A stretch of DNA of 64,000 nucleotides from Lyophyllum atratum (Eukaryota > Basidiomycota > Agaricomycetes > Agaricales > Lyophyllaceae). A program made the translations under genes and the position numbers. Of the stretch, positions 1 to 11,472 are shown piece after piece (within the stretch, counting starts at the first letter, position 1; every line of letters starts with the position of its first letter). The notes under the pieces were generated by a model. That model saw nothing but the letters and a program-made list of their open reading frames with translations. It had not been told where the DNA came from and searched no databases. The stretch lies in contig JACGCN010000033.1 of NCBI GenBank assembly GCA_014905825.1, forward strand, positions 124,001 to 188,000. Reading direction: 5' to 3'.

Positions 1-983
1 TCCAAGCGCGTGTTTCTTGGAAGAAAATAGGCAATGTTCGGCGTGATTTGTCTTGTCAATCGAAATAGCTCTGCACCATGAATAGGCTGGATTGAAGAAA
101 GCGAATATGAAGGATGTTCTTCGACTGTGGTCTCCTTTCCTCCTAACGCATTCGTCTCCGCTATTGGTTCAGATTCTGTCGGAGTCCCAGACAAGTATGA
201 TGGTCCGCCCCATGGTGGACTCAGGAAGACCACGTCAATGTTGCGTTTGGTCTGAGTATGTGGAAGGGCGAGGTAGGTCCTAGCGAAAGAGAGGTAGTCG
301 GATAGAATGAACTCTATTCGGTCCGCTACGCCATATATCTGGGCGTTGTGTCGGGCGAGGGCGAGTCGAGTCGGTGATGTGTCCAAGGCTATGACTTGGG
401 GAACATGATCGTGTCAACCCCCTCGTCATGACGTATAACAAGGTCACGTACCCCGTTGACATGTCTTCGCAAATGCGATCGCGTTCCCCCCAACACCGCA
501 AAACGCGTCCAAGATGGTATCGCTCCGGCATCGTTCGGCAATTTGGTTGGCCACCAGCTCAGGAGTGACGCTATACCATCCCTCTTCATCTAGAAGGCAA
601 CCAGGAGTGGTCGAATAGAGTGAAAAGTAGCGTTTGCGCTGCGAAAAGTCTTAAGGCGAGTGACCAGTCATTAACACTCAGTGAACAGGTGGTGAAATAG
701 TTCGACACGCACACTTCTTAAGTTGCTCTGGCACTTCTGCGGCATGCGTGTAATGAGGTACAAGTCCAGTGGCATCATATTTTGCTACCCACTTCTCTAT
801 CCATTCCTCTGCACCTTCTCTCGTAGTGGTGGTTATCTTCTGCCGTTTCGCGGGTCGATCCTCTGGCCCTGCATCTTCCAACGGTGTTTTCGGGCCTGCT
901 GTAGTAGCTGAGGGAGGCTCCTCCTTGAGAGCGTGACGAACAAATGAAGCAAGCCCAGACAGGCCGCCTCGGCGCTTACCCAT
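1..983 (-). CDS. TGS1: Trimethylguanosine synthase (cap hypermethylase), C-terminus cut by window edge
   Basis: Converts the m7G cap of snRNA and snoRNA to the 2,2,7-trimethyl cap using S-adenosylmethionine; a nuclear/nucleolar enzyme. Three exons can be read. The first ATG (983) gives MGKRRGGLSG and a low-complexity N-terminus. Exon 2 carries LLDEEGWYSVTPE, the typical entry to the catalytic domain, then SAM motif I, DAFCGVGGNAIAFA. Exon 3 carries VIALDTSPTRL and catalytic motif IV, SPPWGGPSY. Two short introns (about 48 and 55 bases, GT..AG) join the frames. The frame stays open to base 1, so the last part of the domain lies outside the window. An in-frame TTG upstream (1019) is not needed as a start. 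Identity rests on the two motifs and is firm. The exon 1/2 donor is the least certain junction. Confidence 0.88.
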
Positions 984-1402
984 GTTATAGGCAGGAGTCG
1001 TTGGGAAAGTGGTAGGCAATGTTACCAGTTGATGTTACAGAAAAAGCGCAATCGATGATGCATGCCACGTGGATGACCAGATAAGATAAGATGCTGTCAA
1101 TTGCAGCATTCTCGACCACTCTTGCGAAGGCAGTCGAGCATAACAGGACGATCGCGTTTCCTGTACCCTGGAAAAGTCGAGTGCGGGACTACTAAGGAAG
1201 CGCGCCTAGATCCTAGAGGAGAACTGAAGGAGACCATTAGTACGTCATTGAACCGCACAAAGCATTTCCATATTTCTGAGTCCTGCCAGCAAATTGTTGA
1301 AACGACTATGATACATTATCCAGCATCCCGGTAAAGGGAGTACATTATATACGATAAATAGGTAATCCGATAAGAGAAGGTTGGTGCTCAGAGGGGACGA
1401 GG
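984..1402. other. Intergenic spacer between TGS1 and the monooxygenase
   Basis: No recognisable gene. It holds the TGS1 upstream region and the 3' flank of the FAD monooxygenase. A 77-codon open frame on the plus strand has no family features. Confidence 0.5.
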
Positions 1403-3302
1403 TCATGATACCAGCAGACGTAATGCTTCCTGAACTGATCCATCAATAGACGTCGTCCAGGCCCACTCCCAGTTCCTCGTAAACTCTTCACTTAGCGCTC
1501 TCAGTTTACTCAACAGGGCGTCCTCGGGAAGGCCCTCAAGACCTTGACCATGGAACGTGAATAACTGACCATTACGTCGAGACCTAGCGGCTATTTCGAG
1601 CGCCTTGGGTCGGCGGACCTCATCGAAGGCGCCAAGCGCACGATGCAATACATCCCGCGTGGTCGTAGAATGGCCTAGGAGTGTGGCGAGAATGTAAGCA
1701 TCCTGAAACCTCAATTAGCTGGTTGATTGAATGCTGATATTGATATGGATATCTACCTCGATGGCTTGACCGGCACCTGATCCTTGATGTGGTGCCATCG
1801 CGTGGGCCTAAAAACAATAAGGTAAGCGTATCGAAGGAGTTGGAGAAGATACCCACTGCATCTCCAAGTAGTGCCACATGGCCTGAGACAAACGAATCCA
1901 GGGGCTTTACAGTATGTACAGCCCATCGAAGGGGCTCTTCCACACTCTAGTGTGCCCTGATCAGCGGAAGACAACTTCGAAGACGAGGAATATAATTACT
2001 GCTATCAGATCCTTAACTTCGGGCTCCCAGTGGGAGAAACGACAGGCAAGTTCGGCACGGTCGGTGTTGGAGACCCAAGGTCCTTCAAACGCCGTGCCTT
2101 CAAGGTCGTTCCGCGCAATGAATGCAACGAAGTTGATGAACTTTCCGTGAGCGATAGGATAGGCTATAATGTACTGAAGCCACGACATCAATAGGCTGAA
2201 ACAACTTGACAGTATTCGGCCGACTTACACCATCCTTGCCCAGGTACTGTATAGGAAGACATTTACGTAGTTAGTCCTCCACGTTCAATGGCCACCTGGA
2301 CGCGATCGCCATACCTGTGTAGGTCTCGAGAAGGTCTGATGATCAGGGGCGCGCGTCCTCAGGCTCTCGGCAGAGATCAATGCCCGATAGGCACTCGTGC
2401 CACTCCACACTGGATCAATCGAGGTATGAATGTCAGCGACCTCGGTGTGCCTTCCCTCTGAACGTGCCCTAGTGACCTTCTCGTCTAAGAAGGTCCTTCG
2501 AACCGCGGATTTCAGTCCATCTGCGCCGATGAGCACGTCACAAGCGGTAGTTGATCCGTCTTCGAATAGAAGTTCAATCGGTCCTGAAGGTCGCTGGGTA
2601 TAGGACCGGAGGCGCTTTGAGCAATGTATTCGACACGATTCAGGTAGCCGTCGAAGAAGCACCTGTTGGAAGTCTGCCCGATGAAACAACATCAAATTCC
2701 CTGAAGACATGTAAAGATAAGTGTCGAGAAGGAGGGCGGATGGAGTGGCGAGGACGCACCGTTTGTCACCAGGGTGTAGAACTCCAGTCCCGAATTCTGG
2801 TCGCTTTTTCGGTACCTGAAGGAAGTCACTGTAAGCTGTCATGTTAGTAGTATAACAAGAGGCAACTTTGAGTTGGAGTGCATACCTGGCCCTTCTTCCA
2901 GTTCAACTTCGGAATGCTTGAGCAGCTCCTCTTCCAGTCCTAACCTCCGTATCACTTCCCATGCGCCTACAGACGAGCGGAGGTGAGACAATATATCCCA
3001 ACGGCATAGCGTCTTAAACGCATACGAGGAAAGACACCAATTCCAGCGCCGACCTCGGCCAGTTCCGCTGCGCTCTCATACACCTCAACATCAATATCGG
3101 GATATTCTGATAAAGCGACTGATGAAGTCAAAAAGGTCAGTAAATTCGCAAGCAGAATGGCCGGAAGCAGCTTTCCTGCCGCAGTCAAACCCCCAATGCC
3201 AGCCCCACTGCATCATGATGGTCAGCGTCAATCAAGCTCGTCGAATGTCCATGGCTCGAAGTCTCACCATATGACAACTCGAAACCTGGTACCAGAGTGC
3301 AT
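1403..3302 (-). CDS. FAD-dependent monooxygenase, salicylate-hydroxylase-like
   Basis: Class A flavoprotein hydroxylase of the NahG/UbiH type: NAD(P)H plus O2 hydroxylate an aromatic substrate, usually ring-adjacent or decarboxylative. Eight or more exons were joined by hand. The ATG at 3302 gives MHSGTRFRVVICGAGIGG, the FAD dinucleotide fold. Then come VEVYESAAELAEVGAGIG, LIGADGLKSAVRRT (second FAD/NAD motif) and HVALLGDA joined to HAMAPHQGSGAGQAIED, the third FAD-binding motif. The last residues are EALRLLVS. About 430 residues, normal for the family. Introns have good CTAAC or CTGAC branch points. One intron (3119-3175) begins GA rather than GT although all other splice features are present, so the gene may be a recent pseudogene, use a rare donor, or contain a sequence error. 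The substrate is not predictable. Confidence 0.82.
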
Positions 3303-5995
3303 GTCGAACAAAGCAAAACCTGGGGAGAATTGGCAGGGCTAATGCGTCTCTGTGAGAGGAAGGACGAGACTTTAGGAGATGGCGTCATTTTGAATGGCCA
3401 ACGGTAAACGGAAGGGACACGGTTAGGCCGGACAGTCAAGATGGATCGCGAGGGTATCCATGCAAGAATCCTTGACATGTGAGATCTATGTGAGGACTGG
3501 GTGTGGTCAAAAATCTCGTATGCGTCAGATAGGAAGAACCCTACCGGAAGTCCCACGATTCCGTCGCCTCTATGATGTCGATAAAGAAGCTTAGCTCAGT
3601 GCAGAGCGCCGTAAAAGCGTCAACTGATCATTCGATCGCAGAGGAGGAGGAGTAGGAGGTTTCAATCGGCATCAAAGCAGCTATATAGGAGCGAGGCACG
3701 CGGAATGTCTGGAAATGTGGAAGTATGAGAGATGATAGTCAAATTACGGACTTATATTTGTTTAGATTGTGTAAGTTATTCAAGGCGGGCGTAGAACGCT
3801 AATTTGATCTCACTCTTCGAACAGCTCTTCGATAACAGAGTTGTCCTGTCCAGAGTGACATGTTGCTCGAAACATCCAAGAGAGCTCCTGTCGAACTAAA
3901 TCGGTGACTAAGTGATTTGAATTTTGTAACCATCCTTAGTCCTTTTTCAAACATCAGTCATCATCGACATCAACGATGTTGCTTCTCACCCTCCTGTTGC
4001 TCCTCGGAAGTCGGGCAGTAAGTTTGAAGCTTCAAATTAAGCGCTGAAGATGCTGGAAATGGGAATGGAGAAAGGAACGAGATAGAACGCCGGGCACGAC
4101 CGTCAGACCACTGACGTAATCAGCACTCAAGTTACCGGCACGTTGCCACTATCGACCGTCACGGCGTTTCTTCTTTTCCTGTCGCACAACTTCAAGGACT
4201 GAAAGTTGAACATCTATACCTTGTTGGCCCATTTCTCAAAACCTGCAGGTAGGATAAGCACTGTATGGTTAAGCGAATCATTCCAAGTATATGCCTCTTG
4301 TAAGTCGTGGCTCGTCTGGCATTTTCCCAGGTCGTCATGTTGATCTGTGCAGGGATGGCTGACTGTATACTATACTACTTAGTACAAGGCCATTTGGACA
4401 AGGTCGTTTTTGCTCAGTCAGCTTGACCCTTGAAGCTGAAGGACCCCTCTAGCCTCACTCCTGCGGGCGCGTTATCAAACTTTCATAAAGACTATCCGTA
4501 TTGTTGACTTTCGTGGCAATCGTGGGTATGTTTCATTTCCCGTCTGTGTCGCTCTTGAAGAACCTGACTATTCTTCGGCAGAACAAGATCAAACCAAACG
4601 CACTGGAGATCATTTATATAGGTTCACGATGCCTTCCACCATCGGAACGGGCTAGAATGCATAGATTCCCCCACGATGCTCCGATGGATAACATAGTCTG
4701 GTTCGACTGGGTTCTTGGAGCCTCACTAGGGGTTTTGATTTCGAGGCTGATCCGTCGACGAACCTTGCCCTAACGGTATCTTGATCACCGCCGAGTATCG
4801 ACTTACTGTGGCGCCTACTGCTCGTCAGTTTAGCTGGCGACGTCGTTAGGAGCATGTCTCATAGATTAACGTTCCTAATTTCATGCAATGCATTTCATTT
4901 CTAGGACATGAAAAACTTTAGGTCCGCTGGTGGCGTCCTTAAGCTTGTTCGCTCTTGCTAGTGCCTATGCCGTCAAGTGTCATCGAGATACTCAATGTCA
5001 TTCCGCCTCGCGACACGGCCAAAATGGCGTCATGGATGTTTATCTGATTCAGTGAGCGCTGTCTCTCATGTGTTACTTCAGATACACCATTCCGCCGACT
5101 CGCGGACTCGCCGCCACGGTATCAGCCTTGACCATGTCCTGGCCCTGCATGACCTGGGGTCCATGCCCTTTGGGGATCACTCAGTTGTATGTTTGACAGA
5201 TTCAGCGCTCTGAATCATTAAGGACTGACCCCGCGAGGAGAAAGGAGACAAGAGATTGGGGCAGCAGTGGAATACATACTGTCTTAGGTGTATAGGAGGT
5301 CGTGGTAGTGGTTAATTGAAATGAGAGGCAATTTCATGTTCGTCAACGTTATATAACCAGGATTGGTGCAAGGAACTTTAAACTTCGTATCAGTCGAGAA
5401 CGCCCAATCCGCTGTTACGGATACCCGCCGTAGACACAATAGCATAGGATCCATCTATGGAAAAGGTATAGAGAGTATGCCCGAGGCGTTTGATCCTTGC
5501 TCACAGCCCGCGTCTGGCGATGCCGGGAGGAGCAATGTAGGTTTGGACATGATTTGCATCGTCGGGACCTGCTAGTGGACGTCATTGGCCACGAGAAATT
5601 GTAATTGATCTGCACCTATAAGTGAAATCATCCCTTTTAGCTCTTGCATGTCATCGTGAATGCTGCGCATGGAGAATCGCTAGTCGATGTATGTCGGTGA
5701 CTGCATTTTGTCAAGGGAAATGAGAATAGCTGGGTGGGTTGCTGCGACATTCGCTGTGAATCAGCCTTGACATTCGAAACCAATACAAGGTTCGTAGTTT
5801 GCCAGATTTTCAAATCATCCAGTTGATTTCCCCACTTTTCCGACGCAGAGATACTTAGTAAATCGCCGAACATGATTCACTCGCAATTCCACCGTTATGG
5901 AGCGTCTGATCAGCCCGCGGGCGTTACCTCATTCATCGCCAAAGCTTAATTGATGTCGCGCAACGTGAGGCCCTTTCTTTCCGCACCAGAAACTA
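3303..5995. other. Gene-poor spacer up to the transposon
   Basis: No confident gene apart from the weak spliced candidate at 3976-4248. A TTG-initiated frame at 4501-4773 and a plus frame at 5363-5575 show no family features. A hydrophobic stretch followed by Cys-containing sequence near 4925-5050 (frame LSLFALASAYAVKCHRDTQC) could be a remnant of a small secreted protein. Its start was not found. Confidence 0.4.
3976..4248 (+). CDS. Possible start of a spliced secreted-protein gene (unrecognised)
   Basis: ATG at 3976 opens MLLLTLLLLLGSRA, a strong signal-peptide-like helix, ending exactly at a GTAAGT donor (4018). After a 106-base intron whose end has CTGAC and CAG, the in-phase exon 4124-4248 reads HSSYRHVATIDRHGV and ends at CAG/GTAGG. 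Both exons are open and the phases match. I could not follow it further with confidence and recognise no family. It may be a real secreted protein, a decayed gene, or chance. Confidence 0.25.
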
Positions 5996-6113
5996 GCAGT
6001 GTGATATATCACCTACCTATGATTGTACTAGAACTGGTGATGTATCAACACCTACAATATTCGTCGATATGATATATCACCTACCTACAACATATCTCTC
6101 CCTCATCCTATCA
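5996..6113 (+). repeat. Left terminal inverted repeat of the KDZ element
   Basis: Matches the reverse complement of 20644-20761 over 118 bases with about 12 mismatches and no gaps. The 12-bp palindrome GTGATATATCAC sits at 6001-6012, right behind the terminal GCAGT, and a one-mismatch copy lies at 6069-6080. Confidence 0.88.
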
Positions 6114-6317
6114 ATTTTGAAACCCAGCTCCCTCCACTGCATCTCGCCAGCGCCCAACTGCTTACATCATAGGTGCCTTCCTAATCCATACAGCGCCCTC
6201 CCGCCATCATCCCGCCACATCAGCTCTCCAAACAGCACCGCGTAACAATGACTCGGCTGCTATTCCGCGTAATAATGAATCGGGTAGGATCTATAAATAA
6301 TGCGTGCGTCATTGATA

Positions 6318-6366
6318 CACGTCTTACGCGTCTGCAGTAATTAATACGCGTCTGACGCGTCTGTAA
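6318..6366 (+). repeat. Short ACGCGTCTG repeats inside the left end
   Basis: ACGCGTCTG or close variants occur several times just inside the left end and 3' of the transposase stop. The function is unknown. It may be a subterminal protein-binding site or part of the transposase 3' region. Confidence 0.4.
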
Positions 6367-6385
6367 AAATGATATCATTTTTGTG

Positions 6386-9300
6386 CTATACAGTATCGTC
6401 GTCGTTATCCGCCCAGCGCTCCATAAGCAGAGGTACCTCTTCCCAATCGTGCTTGAATCGAGTGCAAAGGTCAGTTAGCTGGGCCGCCTGACGCCGTGAA
6501 TATGCCGCGATACCTTCTTCCGTCGGTTTACCCAGCCCCAGTCCAATCCTAGTGGATGAGTTTTCCAGCCACCACCTGGCTTTCCAGGAAAGGTATACGG
6601 AGACACGCCGCATCTCCTCCTGCAGAAGATCAACCTCCTCCTCCCATCGCATCACCCTAGCTCGTGTACGACACCATTCAATGCGCAGCGCTGACAGCAC
6701 AACAATCAACGCGACCTGGTGCTTATGATGAAGAACGGACTTACCGTCATTCAGCTCTGGATCGCCGTCACTCTGTGCTGCGACTCCTGCTGCGCTCCAG
6801 ATCCAGGATGGCTTGTAGGTCTTCTGCCGAACGGGATCACCGTGTAGCCCCTCTGACAACGCCCGAATATCTCCATCACCCAGAACTCGGAACTTTGTCT
6901 CCCAATGCGGCGGCGCTACACGTCCACGCGAAAGTATCACTAAAGCATCCCGCGCAGTGCGATACTTGCTCGCGGCCTTCTTGATAGTCTGGGTCGCTGT
7001 ACTGATCGCCACGTTGGCCCGTGTGTTAGCCTTGACTCCCCGAGTGTACCGATCCTTGTGGGCATAGAGGTGTGATCGAAGACGAAGGACACGTCGAAGT
7101 TCGTCCAGCGCATCGTTGGCCTGTCCCTCTCGCAGCCTCCACTCGTATCCCTGGAGCTCGTCACTGACGATAATCCCCTCCTTCTTCAACGCTGAGGGAA
7201 GCCATAGGTCTATATCTTCGGCCTTTACCCCTGCGACTCCATTCGGCCCTGCCTTCTGCGCCGCTTTTGCTCTCTCTCTCGCAGCCTCTGGGAGGAATAA
7301 AGTCTGAATCTCAATCCATGCGGCGATCTTCCGCCTCAGCTGATTAGAGCGCTCCAGCAGAGAGGATAGCTGCTTTGACGTGGGGTGGAGATTTAGGCTC
7401 AGCTCAGCGGCATCGGTGGCTAGCTTCTGTCTAGGAAATTCAGATGAGCAAGTGTACAATTTCCCTAAGAATCTATAGCACGTACTGCTCATCCCCCAAT
7501 GCAAGCCCATTTGCAATCATGACCGTCGCGTGATGCCCATGCTCCGCATTCTTATCCCCTGGCACTTCCTTAGCGGCTAGCTCCTGTGCTAGCTCTAGAC
7601 GAACATCGCGTTCCGACTTGGCTAAAGAGATAGTATCAGTAGTGCCTAGAAGGTCACAAAGGACTGGGGCGTACCTTTACTACTGGATTTATAAGGATTT
7701 GGTGGCGGGGATGGTTTCCACGAATCCCGCTCCCAGTTATCCACTTCGGTCTGCCATCGTTCGATCACATCTGAAGGCAAGGATGCTACAAAATCACGAA
7801 GCACAGCTCGATGCTCCACAAGAGCCGGTGCTGCTTCCCTCAGCTTCTTCAGTAGACGTGGGCCTGATCATTGGTCGCTTCAGCGGCGTCACTACGCTTG
7901 AAAAAAGAACTCACCAAACTGAAGTGTTTTCTTCCAGTTCCAATCATTGAAGTGGTCATCGAGCGTGTCGCGGCGTGCCCCAGGACCCATCTCCTTCGTA
8001 CTCTGTGCGATAGGATTAATATTCGCCCAGCCACGCTCAGGCGCCTCTCCATCCGTCCGCCCGACACCTTTAACAAGGTTAAATGAATAGAGGATATTAC
8101 AATCCTCAATGTGTGCCGGTAAGTGGAACTTCGGGATTAGGAAGGAAATATACTTCACAGAGCCAGAGAGGTGCAATTCGTGGGGATAGCTCAGCATACG
8201 CTCCCTCAAGTTCTTGTGCCACTGACATACAATGTCATAGGATACTACGATCATTTGTACGCCAGTGTCCCGAACACTCTGTAAGAACATGTAGTCCATG
8301 TTTAAGTACCTGAAAGAGATATCAGCGGCCTCAATCTCTGAATGTCCTTATAACAGACCTTTCTCCTTTCTGAAGATCGCCGACACCGAGTGGGCGTTTA
8401 AAATCGTGACGGGAACAGTCGATAGTCCCCGCACCGGAGGCGGCTAGGCCTCGTGCCTCCCGGTCAGGCTTGTTCACAGCGTCATGGTCAACGCAATCAC
8501 TTCTCTGCAATGTGAAATCAGTGTCATCCAATTGGTAAGGTATAGATAGCTACCTCCTGCTTTTGGTTCCAGCGGGGTCCTAGGTACGCCTTATATGCCT
8601 TCTCCTCGACAAAAAACGCCCAACCACCGCCCAAGCTAGGATCGCGTTCTTCTGATGATGCTACCTTGCGTTTAAGTCGGAAGTTCGCATCCATCCCGAT
8701 GAACAGTGCGTATAGGAATCTAAGGACACAGAATCAGTCAAAAGATAAGACAAGGAGACAAAGAGGCCGTACTTCCTGTCTTCGGGAGCCATCTCCCAAT
8801 TTGGCGGTAAATTAATTCCTGGTTGGGGGCACGCTGGACACAGAACCGCACATTGGCCGGGTTTCGTTGCCATGATGCCCTGGCAGTCATGACCGCGACC
8901 AGCGCGCTTGAGCATCTTGGTGTGACGCCACTGACGGACCACGCGTAAGAACTCATCATAGCGGTCCTATACAAATCGTCAGTAGCTGCAACGTCTTTGA
9001 GCTACAGCAGAAGTGACGTACACGATGCTTCAGCAAACCTGTGTTGTCCGTCTCTCGAGATACACTGTTGAAGAATTCGTACGCAGAGCACTTCGATTCG
9101 AAAGAAAGCAACTGAAAATGCTTGAGACAGTTGAAAGTAGCGGCGGTTTTGGGAATGGTTCCTGTGGCAGGATAAAGACGTGCCCGAAGAAGCTGCAGCG
9201 GGTCATCTATACCACGCTCGCACTTGCAGAAATCCAAAGCTACTTCGTGGACCCCGTGCGAGTCAATGATGATGAAGTCATCCGCAGTTGCGGCCTTGGG

Positions 9301-10042
9301 GTTCACACATGGCTGGTTGGGGGGGTGATTAAGTTGTATACGAAGACCGAGCTGTTTCAGAGTCGTGCGTTCAAAAAAGAGACCATTCCATCGCTAGGAA
9401 TAAAAACAATTAGCATTTGAAGCTAGACGAAACAGCATTGATAATTACCTCAATATCATGGAGAGGGTTACACGCATGCCACGCAATGACACAGCCGCTA
9501 CACAATAGCTGACCGAAAAAGCAGTCCTTACAACGGTACTTGGCTTCCGTGGAGCGATTGCAGGGGCATAGCGCATCAGTGTATTCACCGCGCCCATCTA
9601 GCCGTAGAAACTCGTCTAGAAATGTATCGCGATCCACGTCCATCCATTCCTTCATCGGATTGTCCTGAGCATTGTTAATCGGGATATATATAGCTGCGTA
9701 AAGTATGTCACTCACTGATGCTCTGGGTCCCCGCTGTTTCTTCTGCAAGCCATGTTCCTCATCCCACTCGTCCCAGTACCCTTCCTCCAAAAAGTCTAGT
9801 CCCGCCAGCTCATCGTTCACAGGACGGGGAGGACCACTCGGTGTAGGACCAGTTGCCGATGAGATCTTCTTGGGGGAGGAGGCTGCGGAAATTGCGGCAG
9901 TAGACGTCGTCCCGCCAGAGTTGGATACAATCGACACCGTGTGATGGTACAGTGCCTTTCGAGGCCTCGCGTCCTCGTCTTCATCGCTGCTGTCTGGGTA
10001 CACTACTGACTGGACAGTTGCCTTTCGCTTGGAGCGCGCCAT
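6386..10042 (-). CDS. KDZ-family transposase with N-terminal CxC2 cysteine cluster
   Basis: DDE-type (RNase H fold) transposase of the Kyakuja-Dileera-Zisupton class, expected to cut at the terminal repeats of this element. The ATG at 10042 gives MARSKRKATVQ; an upstream TTG is not needed. The N-terminus is acidic and Pro/Ser-rich, then the CxC2 cluster reads LCPCNRSTEAKYRCKDC and LLCSGCVIAWH. Downstream come FIGMDANFRLKRKV (first catalytic Asp region), VVSYDIVCQWHKN (second Asp), the HLPAHIEDC block and DGEAPERGWANINPIA (Glu). A helical C-terminal part of 376 codons ends ADNDDDTV. About eight introns of 48-60 bases join in phase, including an in-frame 51-base one. I see no frameshift or stop, so it appears intact at roughly 1,000 residues. 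It is divergently arranged with the gene at 10221, sharing a 178-base intergenic region that holds the palindrome. Confidence 0.9.
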
Positions 10043-10181
10043 GTGCGAGAGAGTAGGTTCTACAGCCGGAAAGACAACATACCGGGAACAGAGCACATGG
10101 CGTGCTAATAATCCAATGCAATCGCAGATCTTCAAATTAGCCGGAAGTTGAGTATATTAAGGTCGATAGTTTGTTTGACGA

Positions 10182-10193
10182 GTGATATATCAC
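10182..10193. promoter_or_regulatory. Palindrome GTGATATATCAC in the divergent promoter
   Basis: A perfect copy of the 12-bp palindrome that also forms the terminal repeat and the right-end array. It lies between the divergent starts of the transposase (10042) and the accessory gene (10221). By inference an element-encoded DNA-binding protein may bind it and regulate both genes. Confidence 0.5.
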
Positions 10194-10220
10194 CTTGATC
10201 CAAATCCCCCAGCAAATTTC

Positions 10221-10859
10221 ATGGCTGAAAAGGAAGCTCAGCAATCCCCAGGACAGAACACAGCAGGTAGTACTAAGACTCACATGTACTTGAAGTTTAC
10301 ATTGATCACCATCCGTGATACAGAGGTTCTGTCCATGGCAGACGGAAAGGGGAAGGCCACCAACCCGGCGGATACTCGCCCCATCAGTCGTCCGGACGAT
10401 TGCGAATATTGTGGGGTGGCGAAGATCGTGGATGGATGGCCCCTGTTTCCGGCGCATGATATATTGGCTAAGATGAAGGACGATGAGCACGCGGTGGAAT
10501 GGACGGAATGGGATACACAAAGGTGTCACACCGTTTGCCGGGCCTGCGCTCAATTTGTAGTCGACGAGAGCCACACGTCTTCAAAGGGCTGGAACACACC
10601 ATCGGACTGGGGGGCAGTACCAGGGGATCCGGATCCGATGACTGTTAGTGTCGGGTGGGGCTTTTCCGAGGTAGCGGATGAAGACGACGTGCCTTGGAAA
10701 GGTTTCGCACCTCAGCCCGCAGATTGGGACGAAATAGTGGATCTGGGTCCTAGTCTTGTTGGTGAAGGCGGGGCGTTCGATCAGGATCCGAACCAGGCTG
10801 TTGGCGATATCGATGGTGGGGCGTTTCCGATTGCAGATCGTAGATATTGTCGATCTTGA
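10221..10859 (+). CDS. Transposon accessory protein with Cys pairs (unrecognised)
   Basis: First ATG at 10221 (MAEKEAQQSP); an upstream GTG lies inside the palindrome and is unlikely to be used. About 212 residues if unspliced. The middle holds DDCEYCGVAKI and, about 45 residues later, RCHTVCRACAQF. This CxxC plus CxxxCxxC spacing suggests a metal-binding fold. The C-terminal third is acidic and Gly/Pro/Trp-rich. It runs divergently from the transposase and is followed by the gene at 10894. I do not recognise a named domain. An N-terminal intron is possible because the first 40 residues read less convincingly than the rest. Confidence 0.5.
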   Translation: MAEKEAQQSPGQNTAGSTKTHMYLKFTLITIRDTEVLSMADGKGKATNPADTRPISRPDDCEYCGVAKIVDGWPLFPAHDILAKMKDDEHAVEWTEWDTQRCHTVCRACAQFVVDESHTSSKGWNTPSDWGAVPGDPDPMTVSVGWGFSEVADEDDVPWKGFAPQPADWDEIVDLGPSLVGEGGAFDQDPNQAVGDIDGGAFPIADRRYCRS

Positions 10860-10893
10860 AAGCAAAATACATATTAGCTGGGTGTTATAGAGC

Positions 10894-11375
10894 ATGATGA
10901 TCACTTACCCCTTCCTCCCGCAACGTTCACACCTGATGTCAACGCCCACTTCAAACCCTACCAAGAAGGAGGCCACTGTGTCAAGTCCTGGACAAGGCGC
11001 AGGTGAAAATTCGACATACCTTTACCTGTATCACGGACCTAACTTGTTAGAAATCCAGAACCCCTTAGAAGTTGTCGCTTTTGTCGGTCAGGTACACCGC
11101 AAGATCGGTGTACTGCATCGCGTCGCATTTGGCAAGTGGTCGATGTAAATGAACTCTGTTGGGAAGGCCCCCCGCCAAGACTCAGCCAGTTCGTTGATGA
11201 TTGTGGAGTTGAGGACACGATCTGCTACCAATGTTTGATGATGGCTTGGGAGGACCATATGGATTTCACTGTGGGACAGAGGGGAACCTCTCACTCAGCC
11301 GATTGGAAAAAGGAGCTTCTCGCAGAAGGTTGGGGAAGGCAACGCACGATCACTGGTTGGCGCGATGCCAATTAA
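10894..11375 (+). CDS. Small transposon accessory protein with CxxC (unrecognised)
   Basis: ATG at 10894, stop at 11375, probably two introns. A 48-base GTGAAA..TTAG intron near 11000-11050 is in frame either way. A second junction near 11080-11135 is needed to reach the frame containing CGVEDTICYQCLMMAWEDH and ending TGWRDAN. The CYQC pair echoes the neighbour at 10221, and the two could be parts of one spliced gene. The 3' end is about 100 bases from the convergent TET gene. No family recognised. Confidence 0.4.
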
Positions 11376-11472
11376 CGCATGGTGGATGTCGCATGTAGCA
11401 GCCTCCCCTAAGTGTTACTTCAGACAGAATTAGACTAGATCTTATTGGACGAGTCAAATCAAATGTTACCAA

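Noticed and set aside
9013..9420. 135-codon plus frame
   Set aside because: Antisense of a KDZ transposase exon.
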